Shown here: positions 1 through 3,771 of the stretch, piece after piece
How positions within the stretch are numbered: the first letter of the stretch is position 1
Layout of the letters: every line of letters begins with the position of its first letter
NCBI GenBank assembly: GCA_900543505.1
Contig: UQSB01000074.1
Location: forward strand, 1-7,688
Reading direction: 5' to 3'
Length of the DNA: 7,688 nucleotides
From: an uncultured Collinsella sp.
Lineage (GTDB): Bacteria; Actinomycetota; Coriobacteriia; Coriobacteriales; Coriobacteriaceae
Position numbers and translations under genes: made by a program
The notes under the pieces: generated by a model
The model's database searches: none
Seen by the model: the letters and a program-made list of their open reading frames with translations, nothing else
Told to the model about the DNA's origin: nothing

Positions 1-268
1 TGGCGGCGAGCCCGGGCAGGTGGGCGACCCCGAGCCCCGCGGCGCGGGCCCGCCTCACGGCGAGGGACCCTATGTTGCGGAACTGGTCGACGACGACGAG
101 CGTGCCGGCGGGCGCGGAGGCGAACAGCGCGTCGAGCTCGGCCTCCCGGTTGCGGACGGGGGCGCTGGCCAGCACCTCCCCGCCGCGGTCGATAAGGCAG
201 GCCCAGTGGGAGGACTTGCCGACGTCCAGGCCGAGCACGGCCCCCGGTCTGGTCGATGGCGCTTTCAC
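1..268 (-). CDS. IS110-family transposase, N-terminal part (cut by window edge)
   Basis: These are the first 89 codons of a DEDD (RuvC-like) serine recombinase of the IS110 family, which catalyses RNA-guided insertion and excision of its element. The start is GTG at 268, with GGAAGGA seven bases upstream. No ATG-started alternative fits as well. The first catalytic Asp lies in LGLDVGK (residue 15), followed by SSHWACLID, which is typical of the family's first beta strands. The second acidic position appears as VVVDQ (Asp61), where many family members carry Glu; from memory, Asp is common in actinobacterial members. NIGSLAVRRARAAGLGVAHL (66-85) matches the following helix and strand. The remaining DEDD residues and the Tnp_20 domain with its catalytic Ser are beyond the window, so integrity cannot be judged. 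Codon use is strongly GC-rich (many GCC, GTC and CTC codons), higher than in the neighbouring host genes. Confidence 0.85.
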   Translation of the reverse strand, partial: MKAPSTRPGAVLGLDVGKSSHWACLIDRGGEVLASAPVRNREAELDALFASAPAGTLVVVDQFRNIGSLAVRRARAAGLGVAHLPGLAA

Positions 269-302
269 GGTGGTATCCTTCCGGTAGTCGTTCGACCGGA
301 TG

Positions 303-470
303 GCCTCCCCCTCGGCACTCACATTACCAGCCGCGGCGCCTGCCCGGCACTTTCCTATCAGCCGTCGGGGGCGGCGCGTCCCGCGCCGGCAGCACCCAAC
401 GGGCCCTCTCGGGGGCAGGGACGTTCGGCCGTGCGCGGGCGCCCGGTCGGCGGCCCGTTCTGGGCGCGCC
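303..470 (-). ncRNA. Candidate IS110 bridge RNA (target and donor loops)
   Basis: The transposase leader folds into two tandem modules, each a stem, an asymmetric internal loop and an apical hairpin. Module 1 (439 to 380): stem 439-428 pairs with 390-380 (11 bp, bulged base at 432); apical GCCC/GGGC at 416-413 and 406-403. Its 5' loop strand reads CGAACGTCCCT and its 3' strand CCGTTGGGTGCT. Module 2 (375 to 303): stem segments GCC, CCCCC and CGGC at 375-361 pair with GCCG, GGGGG and GGC at 316-303; apical hairpin at 348-330. Its loop strands read TGATAGGAAAGT and TGGTAATGTGAGT. This matches the published IS110 bridge RNA plan of a target-binding loop followed by a donor-binding loop. Module 1 guides match the flanking repeat and module 2 matches the element's own end. 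RNA ends are estimates; a further hairpin at 499-479 precedes it. Confidence 0.72.
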
Positions 471-517
471 TCAATCGTAGCCCGAGACGGGCCCGGGCTG
501 ACAATTTCGACTGTAAT

Positions 518-537
518 GGACGTACTTAAATGAGTGG
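518..537 (+). repeat. Half of intergenic hairpin repeat, interrupted by the IS
   Basis: These twenty bases are identical to 1905-1924, where they form the loop and right arm (aatgagtg) of a complete hairpin repeat. Here the left arm (cactcatt) is missing because the IS110 end begins at 517. The missing half is predicted to lie beyond the other end of the element, outside this window. Confidence 0.75.
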
Positions 538-540
538 TCT

Positions 541-702
541 CGTGAGTTTGTGGGCGAGGCGGGCGCTCGATACAAGGTGCGTGTCGTGGACACATGAGGC
601 ATGACGGAGGAGGAGCTTCCCGGAACCTTTGAGGGCAAGTTCCGCATCGATCTCCCAAGTAAGCAGTATATGATGCTTCGCCTGACCAAATTAGAGGCGT
701 AA
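541..702 (+). pseudogene. Degraded 3' end of an unrecognised protein gene
   Basis: One reading frame runs from 541 to a TAA at 700-702 and is broken by an in-frame TGA at 595-597. Before the stop it reads REFVGEAGARYKVRVVDT; after it, starting at ATG 601, it reads MTEEELPGTFEGKFRIDLPS followed by KQYMMLRLTKLEA. The two parts look like one continuous protein tail ending in a beta-strand-rich segment. That kind of ending occurs in C-terminal beta-sandwich domains of some glycoside hydrolases. Its position just ahead of a sugar kinase would suit such a gene, but I do not recognise the family. There is no ribosome-binding site positioned well enough to prefer a functional 33-residue protein from ATG 601, although ggaggagg lies just inside that ORF. 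Everything upstream is replaced by the repeat and the IS110 element, so it is most likely a relic. Confidence 0.35.
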
Positions 703-738
703 AACAGAGATAATCGGCTCCGGGTGTGACTTGCTGCA

Positions 739-773
739 CGACCATCGCAGGGGGGTGGCCCCTGTGATGGTCG
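739..773 (+). promoter_or_regulatory. Strong hairpin in the leader of the sugar kinase gene
   Basis: An inverted repeat of 15 base pairs with one G-U pair joins 739-753 to 759-773 around a 5-base loop (ggtgg). It ends about 30 bases before the AAGGAG of the ROK kinase gene. No T-run follows, so it is not an intrinsic terminator. It could be an operator, an RNA-stability hairpin, or the terminus of the decayed upstream gene. The fold is clear; the role is unknown. Confidence 0.5.
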
Positions 774-813
774 CGGCGATGCGCGTCCGGGGCTACGCTT
801 GTAAGGAGTGAAC

Positions 814-1725
814 ATGCAGGAGTTTTTTGGAATCGATGTGGGCGGTACGGCCGTTAAATGGGCTGTGCTGGGCGAGGATTTTTCCATCCGCGAGCGCGGA
901 AGCCTGCCGACGGGCTTTACCACGGCTGATGAGACGGTCGCGGCGCTGATCTCGCTCGTCGAGCCGTATCGCGAGCGCGTGAGCGCCGTGGGCGTGAGTG
1001 CGCCCGGCGGCATCTACGAGGGAGATGTCACAGGAACGATCCATCGCGGTGGTGCGCTCACGTTTATGGATGGCTGTCCGCTCGGAAAGCTCATGCGCGA
1101 GGCTCTGGGGGTGCCGATTGCCGTCAATAACGACGGTAGGTGCTGTGCACTCGGTGAGTATGCGGCTGGCGCTCTGCGCGGGACGCGTTTTGGCGTGGTG
1201 CTCGCTATCGGCACGGGCATCGGCGGCGGTATCGTCATCGACGGCAAGGTCCTGCGCGGCGCGCACTGCTTTGCAGGCGAGTTTAGCTTCTTGCGCAACG
1301 ATGTCACGACTGCTGCGAGCATGGAAAACTCCTTTGCGGGTTCGGGCGGTTGGCGTGCGCTCCGCGATGCCGCCGTTGCCGAGAAGGGCCTGCCTGCGGA
1401 TTCTCCGGTGGACGGCCGCCGCGTCTTTGAGTGGATCGCGGATGGCGACATGGCGGGGCAGCGCGCGCTCGACCGCTACGCTCGCGCATTTGACGGACAG
1501 CTCATCAACCTGCAGGCCGTGCTCGACCCCGAGGTCTTTGTGATCGCAGGCGGCATCTCGTGCCATCCCGAGCTCGTCGATGCCCTGCGTGCGCAGATGC
1601 CGCTGGCCCTCTCGAGTTACGAAGGGACCCTTGCCGGCATTCCTGTGCCGCAGATAAAGGCGGCCGAGCTCGGCAACGACGCCAACCTTTACGGTGCTGT
1701 CCAGGAGGCCATGCGCCTGGTGTAG
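814..1725 (+). CDS. ROK-family sugar kinase lacking the zinc motif
   Basis: This is a 303-residue ROK-family protein, probably a cytosolic ATP-dependent sugar kinase; substrate unknown. The ATP/phosphate site GIDVGGT is at residues 6-12, and the catalytic Asp is expected at D107 in VNNDGRC. The glycine-rich GTGIGGG is at 133-139, AGGIS at 245-249, and the C-terminal GNDANLYGA at 287-295. There is no N-terminal helix-turn-helix, so it is a kinase-type rather than a NagC/XylR-type repressor. The usual GxxGH followed by CxCGxxGC zinc-binding segment is absent: the corresponding stretch is AGEFSFLR (154-161), with no cysteine cluster after it. From memory, this also holds for BglK-like beta-glucoside kinases and for ROK genes beside alpha-mannosidases. 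I chose ATG 814 because AAGGAG at 803-808 is correctly spaced for it and overlaps the GTG at 808. It is flanked by repeats and appears monocistronic. Confidence 0.88.
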   Translation: MQEFFGIDVGGTAVKWAVLGEDFSIRERGSLPTGFTTADETVAALISLVEPYRERVSAVGVSAPGGIYEGDVTGTIHRGGALTFMDGCPLGKLMREALGVPIAVNNDGRCCALGEYAAGALRGTRFGVVLAIGTGIGGGIVIDGKVLRGAHCFAGEFSFLRNDVTTAASMENSFAGSGGWRALRDAAVAEKGLPADSPVDGRRVFEWIADGDMAGQRALDRYARAFDGQLINLQAVLDPEVFVIAGGISCHPELVDALRAQMPLALSSYEGTLAGIPVPQIKAAELGNDANLYGAVQEAMRLV

Positions 1726-1740
1726 CGCATTGGACATAAT

Positions 1741-1788
1741 CATTGGGGACGTTCTTGTTTGACTAGTCGTTTAAGAACGTCCCCAATG
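1741..1788. repeat. 48-bp palindromic repeat, perfect 16-bp arms
   Basis: The arms cattggggacgttctt (1741-1756) and aagaacgtccccaatg (1773-1788) are perfect inverse complements. The 16-base loop is gttt, then the palindrome gactagtc (1761-1768), then gttt, exactly centred. It begins 15 bases after the kinase stop codon and has no T-run, so it is more like a REP/BIME-type repeat than a terminator, though it could protect the kinase mRNA end. Both arms contain the 12-mer predicted to be the target of the IS110 bridge RNA, and both carry the full 9-base left guide match (gggacgttc at 1746-1754 and its complement at 1775-1783). Confidence 0.85.
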
Positions 1789-1802
1789 GCTACCCACAGA
1801 AT

Positions 1803-1866
1803 GAGAGTGGATAATCTCCCGTTTTTGGCCTGTATACAGGCTCAAAGTGGGAGATTATCCGCTCTC
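1803..1866. repeat. 64-bp nested palindromic repeat
   Basis: The left arm gagagtggataatctccc (1803-1820) pairs with 1849-1866 over 18 bp with a single T-G position. The loop contains an exactly centred perfect 14-bp palindrome, gcctgtatacaggc (1828-1841), and partial T/A pairing joins the two stems (1823-1825 with 1844-1846). The design parallels the 48-bp repeat just upstream although the sequence is unrelated. No T-run follows. It is probably a genome-wide mobile or REP-like palindrome; an operator role for the gactagtc-like or gtatac centre cannot be excluded. Confidence 0.8.
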
Positions 1867-1894
1867 GTCATTTGATTGGCACTTGCGTCACTTG

Positions 1895-1924
1895 CACTCA
1901 TTGGGGACGTACTTAAATGAGTGG
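1895..1924. repeat. Hairpin repeat with GGGGACGTAC loop (intact IS110 target)
   Basis: The arms cactcatt (1895-1902) and aatgagtg (1916-1923) enclose a 13-base loop, ggggacgtactta. Positions 1905-1924 recur exactly at 518-537, where the IS110 element has split the repeat in the loop. The first part, cattggggacgt (1899-1910), is shared with the 48-bp palindrome at 1741. A further ttggggac follows at 1928-1935. Confidence 0.75.
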
Positions 1925-2100
1925 CAGTTGGGGACACTCCTTGCCGAGCTGCAAGCCGTGCGCGCCCCTTCTGGGCCTTGCGGCTCAAAATCGGTTTACG
2001 CCGTGGGCTGTTGGGGTCAAATTAGCGACATTTTGAGGATAGGTTCGATATTAGGACTGGTTCTCTAATAGAATGAGTTTGCAGGCCATTAAGCGACTGC
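1925..2100. other. Non-coding leader region of the LuxR-type gene
   Basis: No gene is supported here. An imperfect hairpin joins 1946-1955 to 1977-1986 (gagc/gctc and gcaag/cttgc with one mismatch). A possible -10 element tagaat lies at 2069-2074, about 30 bases before the G-tract, but no convincing -35 partner is present, so I do not call a promoter. The short ORF crossing 1847-2068 is composed mostly of repeat sequence and lacks a ribosome-binding site. Confidence 0.4.
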
Positions 2101-2112
2101 GGGGGGGGGGGG
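2101..2112 (+). repeat. G12 homopolymer at the ribosome-binding position
   Basis: Twelve consecutive G residues end four bases before the ATG of the membrane LuxR-type gene, where a Shine-Dalgarno sequence is expected. There is no other AGGAG-like sequence nearby, so the tract itself probably pairs with the CCUCC of 16S rRNA, using one G-U pair. Tracts this long are prone to slipped-strand length change, which would alter the spacing and strength of initiation. Confidence 0.75.
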
Positions 2113-2116
2113 ATTC

Positions 2117-3661
2117 ATGAAAGGTATGGGGGACAAAACAGCGTATTTGCGTTGGGGCATTCGGGAGATTATATGCCTGGCGCTGTTCTATTTTACGTTT
2201 TTGGCTGGCGAGTACCTCTTCGACATGCGCGTGGCCGAGTTTGTGCCGCCGAGCGAGGTTGCTACCTACGAGACCCTCATCGTCGGTGCGAGCGTAATCG
2301 GCTTTTTTGTGCGTCCTATTCTGTACTATCGCCGCCCCCGCGCGATCGATACGACGAGCGACATCACGGGCGTGCTGCTGGTGTCGGCATTGCTGCTGAT
2401 GATTATGGCGGTTCGGTTTGAGGTGGTAATTGCCGGCGGTTTGATGGCGTGTTGCACGCTGGGCTACTGCGGATCGACCGCTCACGCCAACTTTGCGCGG
2501 CGCTTTGCGCGGACGCCGTACTTGGCGCGCGCGGCGGCGCTTTCATATGCTCTGGGCGTCCTGCTTCAGGTGTTCAGCCACATGGTGATACCCGCGGGGA
2601 TTCCGCAGCAGTTTGTTTTTGTTGCCTGTGCGGTCGCGCAGGTGGCGCTCCTCCACGGCGTCCGCCGTGCCAAGCTGCGCGGCGAATCTGAGTTTGGGCC
2701 TGAACCCGATATCTCCGAGCTTTCGGTGGATGCATCGGAGTTTGGCGCCAAATGGCGAAACGATCCCGAGTCAACGGCGGCTTTTCGGCGCGCCGTGGTG
2801 CGTCTGACGATTGCAACCGCCTGCCTTACCGGGGTGTTTGCCGCCCTCAATGCGGGGCTCACGATCTCGCACGCCGCCGGGTCCGTTGACTTGGGCGATT
2901 GGTCGCGCTTGCTGATGGGCGTGAGCGCTCTGCTCGCCGGCGCCCTATTTGACCTGCGCGGGCGCTCGTGTATGAACATCATCATGACCTGCGCCGCCAT
3001 GTTGTCCACGCTCTCATTCGCTGTGCTTATCACCGATGCCAACGGCGCCAGCATACTTGCCGCCACCGTCATCTTCTATCTGGGTGCGGGCTTCTTCGTG
3101 GTGTTTTTCACGGCGAAGTTTGCCGCCATTTCGGTGTATGCGCATTGGTCGTATCTGTGGCCGTGTATGGGCCGCGTCATCAATAACGTTTGCGCGATGC
3201 TCGTGACGGCACCGGCGGTGGCGATTGTCTCGAGCCAGAACGTGCTGTTGGCAGTGGGCGTGGGGCTTGTACTGCTTGTGGGCATTGCGATCTCGCTGCT
3301 GGGACAGTCTGGGCATCAGGTCTATGACGTTGAAGTGCGCGGCGACCTGGCGTTTGCTGCTAGCGACCTTGGCACGGATCCCGTATCCGCCCAGAGCGAG
3401 CCCGCCCCCGCAGAGGTGCCGGAGTCCACACTCGACGAGCGTCTCGATACCTTCGCCGTCGCCTTTGAGCTTACGCAGCGCGAGCGCGATATTTTGGAGG
3501 CCTTGGTCGCATCGCGCGAGAGTGTTCAAGACATCGCCGCAACGCTCTTCCTTTCGCGCTCCACGCTTTACCGTCATATCGCCTCGATCAACAAAAAGAC
3601 CGGCGCCTCCTCACGTGTGGCCCTCATCAACTTTTTCTGGTCCTGGGCGCCCAAGGACTAG
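2117..3661 (+). CDS. Membrane-embedded LuxR-family transcriptional regulator
   Basis: This 514-residue protein combines a polytopic membrane domain with a C-terminal DNA-binding domain. Hydrophobic segments lie at roughly 17-36, 53-70, 83-99, 102-120, 138-160, 165-181, 228-250, 263-280, 287-305, 312-335, 355-372 and 374-396: about twelve passes, resembling a transporter-like fold with a hydrophilic loop at 183-225. A charged linker (400-447) leads to a LuxR/GerE helix-turn-helix at about 450-508. In it, ELTQRERDILEAL matches the first helix and LFLSRSTLYRHI the recognition helix. It probably senses a ligand or membrane state and regulates transcription from the membrane; such proteins are abundant in Eggerthella, Slackia and Collinsella relatives. 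There is no phosphoacceptor receiver domain. Start ATG 2117 is taken because it directly follows the G-tract; ATG 2126 is an in-frame alternative. It converges on the ATPase gene. Target genes and ligand are unknown. Confidence 0.88.
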   Translation: MKGMGDKTAYLRWGIREIICLALFYFTFLAGEYLFDMRVAEFVPPSEVATYETLIVGASVIGFFVRPILYYRRPRAIDTTSDITGVLLVSALLLMIMAVRFEVVIAGGLMACCTLGYCGSTAHANFARRFARTPYLARAAALSYALGVLLQVFSHMVIPAGIPQQFVFVACAVAQVALLHGVRRAKLRGESEFGPEPDISELSVDASEFGAKWRNDPESTAAFRRAVVRLTIATACLTGVFAALNAGLTISHAAGSVDLGDWSRLLMGVSALLAGALFDLRGRSCMNIIMTCAAMLSTLSFAVLITDANGASILAATVIFYLGAGFFVVFFTAKFAAISVYAHWSYLWPCMGRVINNVCAMLVTAPAVAIVSSQNVLLAVGVGLVLLVGIAISLLGQSGHQVYDVEVRGDLAFAASDLGTDPVSAQSEPAPAEVPESTLDERLDTFAVAFELTQRERDILEALVASRESVQDIAATLFLSRSTLYRHIASINKKTGASSRVALINFFWSWAPKD

Positions 3662-3684
3662 CCCATTTGGGACGGGGCTTTTTT
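3660..3684 (+). terminator. Intrinsic terminator of the LuxR-type gene
   Basis: A short stem, agccc (3660-3664) with gggct (3675-3679), is followed by six T residues at 3679-3684. It overlaps the last base(s) of the stop codon. The stem is only 5 bp, but the position and U-run are typical. Confidence 0.65.
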
Positions 3685-3711
3685 AGCTGTTTTGGGCAGC
3701 CACTGCCAGCG

Positions 3712-3755
3712 CGAACCACCACAAAGGGGACAGGCACCTTTGTGGTGGTTTTGAC
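3712..3755. repeat. 44-bp hairpin repeat, copy 1
   Basis: A perfect 14-bp stem, aaccaccacaaagg (3714-3727) with cctttgtggtggtt (3737-3750), carries the loop ggacaggca and is followed by tt. A near-identical copy lies at 6621-6663 in the same orientation, differing by one G in the loop. It sits between the convergent 3' ends of the LuxR-type and ATPase genes. It may act as a second terminator for rightward transcription and as an RNA 3' end for the ATPase gene. Confidence 0.85.
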
Positions 3756-3771
3756 GGGAGCGCCTGTGGAG

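Larger units (their letters stand above)
1..517 (-). mobile_element. IS110-family insertion sequence, left end (partial)
   Basis: This is the left end of an insertion sequence transcribed leftwards and cut by the window edge. It consists of a non-coding leader of about 250 bases followed by the start of an IS110-type transposase. I place the outer boundary at 517/518 because positions 518-537 are identical to 1905-1924, part of an intergenic hairpin repeat, whereas sequence on the IS side departs from that repeat exactly there. No terminal inverted repeat is visible, as expected for IS110 elements, which excise as circles and recombine at a short core. On the minus strand a TTGTCA (504 to 499) followed after 19 bases by TACGAT (479 to 474) could be a weak promoter for the leader RNA. 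The right end is outside the window. Confidence 0.8.

Noticed and set aside
20..529. 169-codon open frame on the plus strand across the IS end
   Set aside because: It is antisense to the transposase start and the structured RNA; Pro/Gly/Arg-rich and without motifs.
709..714. gataat as a -10 promoter element for the kinase
   Set aside because: No acceptable -35 hexamer lies at 16-18 bases upstream, so a promoter call is not supported.
793..1743. 316-codon open frame on the minus strand opposite the ROK kinase
   Set aside because: It is antisense to a gene with clear family motifs, the product is His/Arg-rich with no recognisable domain, and there is no ribosome-binding site; an artefact of GC-rich codon use.
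1741..1924. CRISPR array
   Set aside because: The repeats are palindromes of different sequence with no regular spacing and no unique spacers of constant length.
1847..2068. 73-codon open frame between the kinase and the LuxR-type gene
   Set aside because: It is built largely from palindromic repeat sequence, starts inside a hairpin arm and has no ribosome-binding site.
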